A DNA stretch of 64,000 nt from CAIZQW01 sp942493055 (GTDB taxonomy: Bacteria; Verrucomicrobiota; Kiritimatiellia; RFP12; UBA1067): NCBI GenBank assembly GCA_942493055.1, contig OW818680.1, positions 186,001-250,000 on the forward strand. Reading direction: 5' to 3'. The translations under genes and the position numbers were made by a program. Shown piece after piece: positions 26,236-34,530 of this stretch. The stretch's first letter is position 1. Each line of letters opens with the position of its first letter. The notes beneath the pieces are model-generated. The model ran no database searches, had not been told where the DNA came from, and saw nothing but the letters and a program-made list of their open reading frames with translations.

Positions 26236-29200
26236 ATGAACCTCCATTCCTATACAGAAGATCAACTCGTCGAGCAACCTGCCATTAAGCTGTTTGCGGA
26301 GCTTGGTTGGAAAGCGGTGTGCGCCATGGAGGAAACATTCGGCGCTGATGGCATGTTGGGACGCGAGACCAAGGGCGAGGCGGTGCTGAGTGTTCGGTTG
26401 CGGGAGGCGTTGACGAGGCTGAACAAGGGTTTGCCGCCAGAGGCGATCAGTTATGCTGTGGATGAACTGACGCGTGACCGCGCATCTATGAGTCTGGAGG
26501 CCGCGAACCGAGAAGTCTATCACTTGCTCAAAGAGGGCATTCGGGTCAGCGTTGCTGACACCGAACCCTCACCCCCTTCCCCCTCTCCCAGAGGTAGAGG
26601 GGGTCAGAAGACCGAAAGAGTGCGCATCATTGACTGGGAGAACCCTGCTGCGAATGATTTCTTGTTGGTGAGTCAGTTCAGCGTGACCGGTGGGCTCTAC
26701 ACCTGCCGTCCGGATTTGGTCGGATTCGTCAATGGGTTGCCCTTTGTGGTGATTGAATTTAAGAAGCCCGGTGTGCCTGTGCGCCAGGCGTTCGATGATA
26801 ACCTGACGCATTACAAGCGCGAGATCCCGCAACTGTTCTGGTATAACGCGTTGCTCATTGCCTCGAACGGCACGGCGAGTCGCGTGGGGTCACTCACCGC
26901 GGACTGGGATCGCTTCTTTGAGTGGAAGCGCATCGCGAGTGAGAATGAACCGCGCCGGGTCTCCCTGGAGACCATGTTGCGGGGAACCTGTGACAGGATA
27001 CGTCTGCTTGATCTGGTGGAGAATTTTACGCTCTTCTCGGAATTGAAGTCCGGACTGGTCAAAATCATCGGACAGAACCATCAATATTTAGGGGTGAACA
27101 ATGCCATCGCCTCGATGCTTCAGGCCCGCAAGATGGGGCATGGGCGCGGTGGCGTGTTCTGGCAGACACAGGGTTCCGGCAAATCATTTTCAATGGTCTT
27201 CTTTGCGCAGAAAGTCTTGCGCAAACTGGCGGGTAACTGGACATTCGTGGTGGTGACTGACCGCGTGGAGCTGGATCAGCAGATCGCCACGACCTTTAAG
27301 GCCACCAGCGCGGTCAGTCAGTCCGAGGGCGACGCCTGCCACGCGTCCAGCGGTGCGCACCTGCGTGAGCTGTTGCGAGGTAATCACCGCTACGTCTTCA
27401 CCTTGATTCACAAGTTTCAAACGCCTGAGATGCTTTGCGACAGGTCGGATGTGATCGTCCTGACGGACGAAGCACACAGGAGTCAGTATGATACCCTGGC
27501 CTTGAATATGCGGGCTGCTTTGCCCAAGGCGTTGTTTCTTGCCTTCACAGGCACACCTCTGATAGCAGGGGAGGAGCGCACCAAGGAGGTCTTTGGCGAT
27601 TATGTCTCCATCTATGACTTCCAGCAGTCGGTGGAGGACGGTGCCACGGTTCCGCTCTATTACGAGAACCGCACGCCTGAATTAGAGCTTGTGAACCCGG
27701 ACCTGAACGAGCATATCTATGAGATCATCGAGTCTGCGGACCTCGATCCGGATCAAGAGGCGAAGCTCGAAAAGGAGTTGAGCAAGCAATATCACATTCT
27801 GACGCGTGACGACCGGCTGGAGACAGTGGCCAAGGACATCGTACGCCATTTCCTCGGACGCGGCTTCATCGGCAAGGCGATGGTCGTATCCATCGACAAG
27901 GCGACGGCGCTCAAGATGCAGGACAAGGTGCTCAAGCACTGGGCTGCAGAGAAGACGCGCGTGGAGAAGGAACTCAAAAAGATCAAGCCTTACGACAATT
28001 TCCATGTCATCGAACGCATGCGGGAGTTGGAAGCACGGCTGGAGATACTTACAACGACTGATATGGCGCTGATCGTATCGCCGGGACAGAATGAGATTGC
28101 GCAGATGCAGAAGCTTGGACTCGATATCGAACCGCACCGCAGACGCATGAACGACTCCCAGCCGCCCCTCGACGAGAAATTCAAAGACTCCGATGACCCG
28201 CTGCGGATCGTCTTTGTTTGCGCGATGTGGCTGACCGGCTTCGATGCGCCAAGCTGTTCCACAATCTATCTCGATAAGCCGATGCGCAACCACACGCTCA
28301 TGCAGACCATCGCGCGGGCGAATCGTGTCTTTCCGGGCAAGCACAGCGGCATGATCGTGGACTATGCGAATGTCTTTGCCTCGCTTGAAAAGGCGTTGGC
28401 GATCTATGGAGCAGGCAAAGACGGGCAGCGTCCTGTGCAGGACAAGCAGAAGCTGGTCGAGGAACTGCGCAAAGCTGTGGCCGCGGCAACGGATTTCTGT
28501 ACGCAACAGCAGGTCAGCCTTTCGTTCGTTGAATCGTTGGATGTCGGGGACCTGGCGCGGTTGCAACGGATGGACGAAGCGGTCAACGCGCTGATCTCGC
28601 CTGATCCGTTGCGGCGTGAGTTTCTGGGGCATGAGCGGCTCGTCAAGACGTTGTACGGAGCTGTGAAGCCTGATCCTGCGGCACTGGAGTTCTCGGCTCG
28701 CGCAGCCTGCCTCTCGGCGATCGCGGAGGCGATCCTTGCGAAGCTCAGTCCGGGGCCGGTAGACATCTCAGCAATCATGATGCAGATCAATGAGGTGCTG
28801 GATGAATCGATCGCGGGTGTCAGTATGCCGGACAAGCCGGCTCCTGTTATGGATCTTTCGAAGATCGACTTTGAAGCTTTGGCGACACGGTTCAAGCTGT
28901 CCAAGACGAAGAATACTGAACTGGAAGTGTTAAAGGCCGCGATCCGCGCCCAACTGGAGCGGATGATCCGGCTCAACAAGACGCGCATGGACTTCCAGGA
29001 TGTCTTTGAGGAGTTGATCGAGTCCTATAACTCAGGGAGTCGCAATATCGAGGAGCTGTTCGACCACCTGTTACGCTTTAGCCGCAATCTCAGTGAGGAG
29101 CAGCAGCGTCATGTGCGCGAGAGCCTGACCGAAGAGGAACTGGTCATCTTCGATATTCTCACGCGTCCGGCACCTGAACTAGGTTCCGAAGAGAAGACCG

Positions 29201-29439
29201 AGGTCAAGAAGGTCGCCCACATTCTCCTTGCACGGATCAAAGAGTTGCTGGTCATCAACTGGCGTCAGAAGTCCAGTGCCAGGTCCCAAGTCAAACTCAC
29301 GATTGAAGATGTGCTGGATACAGGGCTCCCCCGAGCGTATTCCCCTGACATCTACCGCCAGAAATGCACCGCCATCTTCGAGCATGTCTATGAGAGCTAC
29401 CCTGAGCAAAATACCGGTGTCTACTCGGATGTTGTGTAA
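26236..29439 (+). CDS. hsdR: Type I restriction-modification system, restriction and translocation subunit R
   Basis: A 1067-aa ATP-dependent translocase and endonuclease. The N-terminal PD-(D/E)XK site is Asp160, Glu174 and Lys176 (FVVIEFKKP). Helicase motif I GSGKS has Lys316, and motif II is DEAH at residues 411-414. The later motif GFDAPSC is followed by TIARANRVFPGK (motif VI region), and a helical C terminus contacts the MTase. All catalytic residues are present, so it looks functional. An in-frame palindrome encodes a Pro/Ser/Gly/Arg-rich insert at about residues 110-124. It follows the SIR2 gene by 15 bases. Confidence 0.95.
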   Translation: MNLHSYTEDQLVEQPAIKLFAELGWKAVCAMEETFGADGMLGRETKGEAVLSVRLREALTRLNKGLPPEAISYAVDELTRDRASMSLEAANREVYHLLKEGIRVSVADTEPSPPSPSPRGRGGQKTERVRIIDWENPAANDFLLVSQFSVTGGLYTCRPDLVGFVNGLPFVVIEFKKPGVPVRQAFDDNLTHYKREIPQLFWYNALLIASNGTASRVGSLTADWDRFFEWKRIASENEPRRVSLETMLRGTCDRIRLLDLVENFTLFSELKSGLVKIIGQNHQYLGVNNAIASMLQARKMGHGRGGVFWQTQGSGKSFSMVFFAQKVLRKLAGNWTFVVVTDRVELDQQIATTFKATSAVSQSEGDACHASSGAHLRELLRGNHRYVFTLIHKFQTPEMLCDRSDVIVLTDEAHRSQYDTLALNMRAALPKALFLAFTGTPLIAGEERTKEVFGDYVSIYDFQQSVEDGATVPLYYENRTPELELVNPDLNEHIYEIIESADLDPDQEAKLEKELSKQYHILTRDDRLETVAKDIVRHFLGRGFIGKAMVVSIDKATALKMQDKVLKHWAAEKTRVEKELKKIKPYDNFHVIERMRELEARLEILTTTDMALIVSPGQNEIAQMQKLGLDIEPHRRRMNDSQPPLDEKFKDSDDPLRIVFVCAMWLTGFDAPSCSTIYLDKPMRNHTLMQTIARANRVFPGKHSGMIVDYANVFASLEKALAIYGAGKDGQRPVQDKQKLVEELRKAVAAATDFCTQQQVSLSFVESLDVGDLARLQRMDEAVNALISPDPLRREFLGHERLVKTLYGAVKPDPAALEFSARAACLSAIAEAILAKLSPGPVDISAIMMQINEVLDESIAGVSMPDKPAPVMDLSKIDFEALATRFKLSKTKNTELEVLKAAIRAQLERMIRLNKTRMDFQDVFEELIESYNSGSRNIEELFDHLLRFSRNLSEEQQRHVRESLTEEELVIFDILTRPAPELGSEEKTEVKKVAHILLARIKELLVINWRQKSSARSQVKLTIEDVLDTGLPRAYSPDIYRQKCTAIFEHVYESYPEQNTGVYSDVV
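26563..26607. repeat. In-frame palindromic insertion within hsdR
   Basis: ACCCCCT at 26571-26577 faces AGGGGGT at 26598-26604, with CCTCT against AGAGG inside. It encodes PSPPSPSPRGRGG between the two ordinary stretches VSVADTE and KTERVRIIDWEN. The composition is unlike the rest of the protein, and family members normally have only a short linker here. Confidence 0.6.
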
Positions 29440-29499
29440 GCTTGAAAACACGGGAATGATCCCGATTTTGATCGCTAAAGACAGGGGTGTAAAACAAGG

Positions 29500-29529
29500 T
29501 TGACAATTTTTATGACATAGAGGTATAAT
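29500..29529 (+). promoter_or_regulatory. Consensus sigma-70 promoter
   Basis: TTGACA at 29500-29505 and TATAAT at 29524-29529, both perfect, with 18-base spacing. It lies in the AT-rich gap 29440-29659 and should give a leader of about 120 bases before the ATG at 29660. Nothing else was found in the gap. Confidence 0.75.
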
Positions 29530-29659
29530 GGACACACTTGTGATTGTTAATTTTCTAGTTTAAGCTATGCTTTAGTAAAAGAATTTATTAATTCTATCGA
29601 GTTTTACAGCAATTGCTTTTAATAGAAATCCGTGATAATTCATCCTTAGGGAGGTTGCA

Positions 29660-32600
29660 ATGTTATCTAGCGAAAACAACAATTTGTTATCCAAAATTAT
29701 TACGAAGTTCCCTCTTGTTGTAATAGTTGCCTTCGCGATAGCTACCCTCGTATCTTTTTTAATTGATCACGCGCTCATTAACTACTTCCAAAACTTGCAA
29801 CCACAACTTCAGCTCTATAAAGACGTTATTTACTTCGCGGCAAAATGGTTTAGTCTTTTCATTCCGGCTATTGCTATTGTCTTCATCTACAAGTCCGATG
29901 AGAGAATGACGGTTGGATCAAATATATTGTTATCGGTTCTGGTGACAATAGTAATTAGTCAGATACTTCATGTAATTTTCTCCTCCTGTGACAGACCTTT
30001 CGCTGCGATGGGCCTATCACCCCTTGTGAGTCATGAGCCAGATCCGTCTTTCCCTTCGGATCACGCTGCAGTAGGCTTTGCTATCGGTGTAAGTATTCTC
30101 CTCAAGCAGCGCAAAATAGGGGTTATTTGCCTAACCATAGCTTTGGTTGCTAGTTTTTCTCGCGTTCTTTCACTTCTCCACTGGCCGTCGGATATGGTGG
30201 CTGGCGCATTTCTAGGAACCACTATTGCGATCAGCATTCAATTTATACGCAAAAGAATATATAAGTGGCTGAGTCCATCCGTATGGTATGATTTTTTTGA
30301 AAAAGATAATAATTTTCGAATCATACTTAGCACGTTGCGTATGTTAATTTCCGTAGGAGTCTTGTTCGGCCTTCTCGTTCAGCAAAGTAACATGTTTACT
30401 TATTTTGCTTCATTATTTACAGAACCTAGACTGAATCCTCAGTTTTTGATTATTGGTGCATGGAGTATATATATGCTCTATGTTATATTAACTACCAAGC
30501 TTTTCTTACGCTTAACAAACCTAGTATCCAATGGGGTGCCAACGAGTACTTATTGGTTGAATTCTCAAAGTGCCGATAATACTAAACTTTGGTTCATCAT
30601 TGTCTGTGACACTATTATGTATGCGATGTTTTATGGTCTTAGTAGTCATATCAAATCCGTTTTTTTTGTACTTCTCGTGCTTCCGCTGGTTATTTCCTCT
30701 CTGTTTCGGGATATTGTTTGCTCACTGAAAGCCCTTGCACTCGTAATAATGGCGCTAACTGCAGTTTTATTTTTCTTTTGGATAACAGGTGTAAGTGATA
30801 GTAGCCTATCGCAGAATCTGTCCCCAAAGCAAGGGATCGTTCTAGAAATTTTCCTACCTAGGGCGTTAACTCTGTTTCTTTCTTTTGTCCCCATTGTTTG
30901 GCTTATTGAACGACATACTAGGCTAGACAATGCGCGCTCTCGATATGAATCATTGGTGGAATCTATCCCAGAAAACATTATCAGAAAGGACCTTAATGGT
31001 GTAATTACTTATGCGAATACGGCGTTCTGCGAACTCAATCACCTTACAAAAAACCAGGTCATCGGTCAAACAGATGAGTTCCTTTATGGAAAGGAAATAG
31101 CAAAAAAATATAAAGAAGATGATCAAAAGGTAATTTCTACGAAACACATTCTTCCCATTAATGAAAAGCACATTCCGTTTAATCAAACCGACGAGTTAGA
31201 TGTAGAAGGCAGCAAGATTCCGGTATGCGATAGGGCAGGAAATGTTATTGAAGTTCAAATCATATTCCGAGACATTACTGAAAGGATTCAAAGAGAGACA
31301 CAGCTCGAAACCTTGATGCGGACTACTCCTGATAATATATATTTCAAGGATACTAATAGCGCTTTTCTGCGAATTAGTAGTGCAATGGCAAAACGATTTA
31401 GCCTGAAAGACCCCAAAGACGCCTATGGCAAGACAGATTCTGACTTCTTTGCTGATCCACATGCACAGCAAGCGCTTCAAGATGAGAAGCAAATTATGGC
31501 AACCGGTGGTAGCATACAAGCAAAAGAAGAAGAAGAAACTTGGCCTGATGGCTCAAAGAGCTGGGTATCGACCACAAAGCAATGTTTACGGGACGGATTG
31601 GGTAATATAGTCGGTACATTTGGAATTTCTCGAGATATCGGTGAACTGATCAAGAGTCGAGAAGAATTAAAAAAAGCTAACTCTCGTTTGGACTTACAAT
31701 TGGAGACAGCCGAAAAGATCGCGCATTTCGGTTTTTGGGAATATGACATTCAAAATACTCAGAATACTCTTAAAGTAAAAGCTACTAATGGCATCTATCC
31801 GATTTTCAATCTTACACCACAACAAGATGGTGTGAAATTAGAAGACTTGCGCCGTATGATCTATCCAGATGACTTAAATATATGGGATGAAAAATTTTCC
31901 ATAGTAACCTCGGCAAAACCGGTACTCCCATTTGACATTCGAATTCGGTTGTCGGATGGATCCATTAGGTATCTTCATGCCAAAGTAATAGTAAATGCAC
32001 CTAATGGCCGTCCATCAAGCATCACTGGTTTTGTCCAAGATCTGACCGCTTGGAAAAAAGAGGAAATACGGGCCAAAGGATTGGAATTGACCATCGACAG
32101 CTTCCGACACATGATTCCAGGGAAGGCTGACGAAGTGAGCGGCGCAATTGAATTAACAAAATGTGAAGATGTTTCGAACGAATGTAAATTAAAGTCGCTT
32201 GCATTTATTTTTATGATTCGCCACAAGGCCGATGAAGTCAGGTCACTCCTTTATGGAAACTCGCAGTTTCAAAATTTTTTGCTAGCTGAAATATGGGAAA
32301 AAGCGTGGCTTATTGCACGTGATATGGACGTTCCTAAAGTCAATGACTTAAAGATTGTTTATGGTCATAACTCTGACAAAGACTTATACGTTAAAGGTGC
32401 CTTCTACACGGCTGCGGTGAATATCCTCTATAATGCACGTCAGCATGGATCAGCGCCTTATGTGGTCTGGACTGTTGTTAACGATAATTTATTGGAAGCT
32501 GTATTCGCGGATGGCGGACCGAATGAGAATAGTTATAAGAGCAAGGGCACTTCCACAGAAAGTGGAGTGGGTTTAAAGCTCGTCAAAAGGATTTTGGAAA

Positions 32601-32746
32601 TTGTCAACGGCACAATTCAACGACAGATGCGTGCGGAACTGGAAATACGGTTTCCTGATTTTCCAGCAGACTTTAAAGATTGTAAAACATTTTTTCACGT
32701 CACAACACCATTACCTCTCAATACAAAGGAGCAAATAAAATCATGA
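29660..32746 (+). CDS. PAP2 phosphatase - membrane - PAS - histidine-kinase ATPase fusion protein
   Basis: A 1028-aa membrane protein of unusual architecture. Residues 1-210 form a PAP2 lipid-phosphatase domain: CDRP, FPSDHAAVGF and SRVLSLLHWPSDMVAG carry the expected Arg, His and His/Asp residues, though the motif-1 Lys is not seen. Further hydrophobic segments run to about residue 420. Three PAS-like regions span about 430-810. The C terminus has a GHKL ATPase with the N box NILYNARQHG, FADGGPN and GVGLKLVKRI. A canonical phosphoacceptor His box is not clear; SFRHMIPGK is a candidate. GGGAGG precedes the ATG. Its AT-rich composition contrasts with flanking genes. It overlaps the next gene by four bases. 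Confidence 0.75.
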   Translation: MLSSENNNLLSKIITKFPLVVIVAFAIATLVSFLIDHALINYFQNLQPQLQLYKDVIYFAAKWFSLFIPAIAIVFIYKSDERMTVGSNILLSVLVTIVISQILHVIFSSCDRPFAAMGLSPLVSHEPDPSFPSDHAAVGFAIGVSILLKQRKIGVICLTIALVASFSRVLSLLHWPSDMVAGAFLGTTIAISIQFIRKRIYKWLSPSVWYDFFEKDNNFRIILSTLRMLISVGVLFGLLVQQSNMFTYFASLFTEPRLNPQFLIIGAWSIYMLYVILTTKLFLRLTNLVSNGVPTSTYWLNSQSADNTKLWFIIVCDTIMYAMFYGLSSHIKSVFFVLLVLPLVISSLFRDIVCSLKALALVIMALTAVLFFFWITGVSDSSLSQNLSPKQGIVLEIFLPRALTLFLSFVPIVWLIERHTRLDNARSRYESLVESIPENIIRKDLNGVITYANTAFCELNHLTKNQVIGQTDEFLYGKEIAKKYKEDDQKVISTKHILPINEKHIPFNQTDELDVEGSKIPVCDRAGNVIEVQIIFRDITERIQRETQLETLMRTTPDNIYFKDTNSAFLRISSAMAKRFSLKDPKDAYGKTDSDFFADPHAQQALQDEKQIMATGGSIQAKEEEETWPDGSKSWVSTTKQCLRDGLGNIVGTFGISRDIGELIKSREELKKANSRLDLQLETAEKIAHFGFWEYDIQNTQNTLKVKATNGIYPIFNLTPQQDGVKLEDLRRMIYPDDLNIWDEKFSIVTSAKPVLPFDIRIRLSDGSIRYLHAKVIVNAPNGRPSSITGFVQDLTAWKKEEIRAKGLELTIDSFRHMIPGKADEVSGAIELTKCEDVSNECKLKSLAFIFMIRHKADEVRSLLYGNSQFQNFLLAEIWEKAWLIARDMDVPKVNDLKIVYGHNSDKDLYVKGAFYTAAVNILYNARQHGSAPYVVWTVVNDNLLEAVFADGGPNENSYKSKGTSTESGVGLKLVKRILEIVNGTIQRQMRAELEIRFPDFPADFKDCKTFFHVTTPLPLNTKEQIKS

Positions 32747-33369
32747 ACGCAATTTTTCATTTTGAAAATCATCCAAATGTCGCAAACCTATATCGAGTCA
32801 AACATTTGGAGCCAAGACTGACCACTGCTGGTTTGCGTGATCAGACAAAAATCATATTTCAAGATTACCTAGATCGAGATGCTCCAGGCGCTCCTCTCCT
32901 AATGCCGACGCGAGTTGCAGCTAAAGCCGCTGAAACTCGGCAACAAATGACCTTTACCCCAAAAAAGACAGTTTTTATACTGGACTTGGACGGCCCCGGG
33001 TCAAACACTCCTGACTCCAGTTATGGTCTTTGCGTACTTCTGTCATTGGCTTATAAATTTCGGTTATCCATTGAACAGTTTATTGGCAATCAGACATTCC
33101 TGGTAGCTATTCTGACTCTATTCCCCTCCAATCTTTCTCAGGATAATGGTGTTAGTCTCTTGCCTCATCCAAGGTGCGACCTACAAACACTTCATGCATT
33201 GTGGCCAAAGACTAGCAAGATACATAATCAAACTCCCAGCAGGGTAACGTCTGGAGAAACGGCGAGAGCGCTCACGGCTGTCAAGACGCCTGGTCCCAGA
33301 ATTATATTGGCGAATTCTGGTAATGATAATGCATGGCTGGCCGAATTGATTGTCAGTTGGCTTGTCTGA
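32743..33369 (+). CDS. Receiver-like (degenerate REC) protein, partner of the PAP2-kinase
   Basis: A 208-aa protein of no recognised family. Residues 76-165 follow the order of a response-regulator receiver: VFILDLDGPG with Asp81 in the phosphoacceptor position and Pro four residues later, then VAILTLFPSN in the place of the conserved Thr strand, then SLLPHPRCDLQTLHALW, where the usual Lys-Pro is His-Pro. No helix-turn-helix or other output domain is visible in the first 70 or last 40 residues. It starts in an ATGA overlap with the fused kinase, so translation is coupled. Regulation by phosphorylation is an inference. Confidence 0.55.
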   Translation: MNAIFHFENHPNVANLYRVKHLEPRLTTAGLRDQTKIIFQDYLDRDAPGAPLLMPTRVAAKAAETRQQMTFTPKKTVFILDLDGPGSNTPDSSYGLCVLLSLAYKFRLSIEQFIGNQTFLVAILTLFPSNLSQDNGVSLLPHPRCDLQTLHALWPKTSKIHNQTPSRVTSGETARALTAVKTPGPRIILANSGNDNAWLAELIVSWLV

Positions 33370-33385
33370 TCTAGGAAGGCAGAGG

Positions 33386-33520
33386 GGGCGTGGCTAAAAA
33401 TTCACCAAATGAAGTTTAGGTGAGTTATCAAGACACTTATTGGGCTCGCAATCGCAGACAGAAATGTCTGCGCCACCTTTCTTGCAGACGGAGAGAGAAG
33501 TTCTAAAGTTCTAAAGTTGG
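33386..33520. repeat. 125-135-bp direct repeat, copy A
   Basis: GGCTAAAAATTCACCAAATG through TTGCAGACGGA recurs 619 bases downstream at 34005-34139 with few differences. It contains the palindrome GCAGACAGAAATGTCTGC and ends in octamer repeats. No coding sequence is seen. Confidence 0.8.
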
Positions 33521-33850
33521 GAGAAGTTGAGGGAAGTTCGTTAGTTCATTAGTGCGTTAGTGCATTAGTTGGAAAAATGTGCGAATTCGGGAATGCGGGA
33601 ATGCGCGAATAGAGAAGTTCTAAAGTGCGTGAGTGCTAAAGTTCTAGAGTTTTTGGGAAGTTCGGAAATGCGCGAATGCGTGAATGCGCGAATGGAGAAG
33701 TTCTAGCCGGCTTCACTGAGAGTTACGCCGCGCCAGGGAAGTTCTAAATTGCTAAAGTTTTTGAGAAGTTCTAAAGTTCTAAAGTTGGGAGAAGTTGGGG
33801 GAAGTTCGTTAGTGCATTAGTTCATTAGTTCATTAGTGCGTTAGTGAAAC
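33498..33850. repeat. Mosaic octamer-repeat tract
   Basis: Period-8 units follow the pattern R-T-K-C-N-N-N-A: GTTCTAAA, GTGCTAAA, GTTCGTTA, GTGCGTTA, GTGCATTA, GTGCGTGA, ATGCGGGA and ATGCGCGA. They are arranged in blocks that switch from one triplet to another while keeping phase. The region 33370-34530 contains no gene; it is filled with this tract, two direct repeats, a CAGGATGCCTATGCTCC box near 33955 and GGGAC units. Confidence 0.8.
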
Positions 33851-34004
33851 TTGATCCTCCTTCGCGAATACGCTTCCGGCGGACAAGAACTTGAAACTGG
33901 GGCATTGCAAAAACTGGGGGAACAGGCATCCTGCCTGTTGGGTGAGCGCGCAGGAGGATGCCTATGCTCCCCGTGAGAGACGTTCTAAAGTGGAGAGGTA
34001 TAGG

Positions 34005-34139
34005 GGTCGTAGCTAAAAATTCGCCAAATGAAGTTTAGGTGGGTTAACAAGATACTTATTGGGCTTGCAATCGCAGACAGAAATGTCTGCGCCACCTTTC
34101 TTGCAGACGGATAGAGAAGTTCTAAAGTTCTAAAGTGCT
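34005..34139. repeat. 125-135-bp direct repeat, copy B
   Basis: Second copy of 33386-33520, same strand, with the same internal palindrome and the same junction to octamer repeats at the right end. Confidence 0.8.
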
Positions 34140-34432
34140 AAAGTTCTAAAGTTTTTGGGAAGTTCGGAAATGCGCGAGTGGAGAAGTTCTAAAGTTCGAG
34201 AGTGCTAAAGTTCTAAAGTTGGGAGAAGTTGAGGGAAGTTCGTTAGTGCGGGAGTGGGCGAAAGCGACCGGAGGGACCCGAGGGACCGGAGGGACGGGAG
34301 GGACCAGGGAGAAGTTCTAAAGTGCGTGAGTGCTAAAGTTCTAAAGTTGGGAACATCAGGAATGAGCTTGCCCAGACAGGCAGGGTCCCGACAGTCCCTA
34401 TCGTCCCTCAGGTCGCTCCAGTCCCTCAAAGC
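34140..34432. repeat. Octamer and GGGAC repeats before the XRE/PIN operon
   Basis: Octamers (GTTCTAAA type) run at 34140-34250 and 34310-34350. GGGACCGGA-type 9-mers run at 34265-34312 and face inverted TCCCTATCGTCCCTC units at 34394-34432. GCTTGCCCAGACAGGCAGGG at 34367 is the inverse of a box near 18155. Confidence 0.7.
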
Positions 34433-34446
34433 CCGGTTTACAACAG

Positions 34447-34474
34447 TTGACAAGCATTGCCGTTTTGCTATACT
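34447..34474 (+). promoter_or_regulatory. Promoter of the XRE-ImmA/IrrE - PIN operon
   Basis: TTGACA at 34447-34452, 16-base spacing, TATACT at 34469-34474. It lies 57 bases before the ATG, and the first gene has a helix-turn-helix domain, so autoregulation at this site is plausible. Confidence 0.65.
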
Positions 34475-34530
34475 AGTGACGCTTTAAAAGAGAAATAGGT
34501 GTTGTCGTCGGTGAGAATAGGGGAATAGTT

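Noticed and set aside
27682..28632. A 316-codon minus-strand frame opposite hsdR
   Set aside because: It is antisense to the helicase motor region of hsdR, which is clearly the real gene.
33370..34530. CRISPR array
   Set aside because: The repeats are 8-bp units and two 130-bp copies; there is no regular alternation of 25-40-bp repeats with unique spacers and no cas genes.
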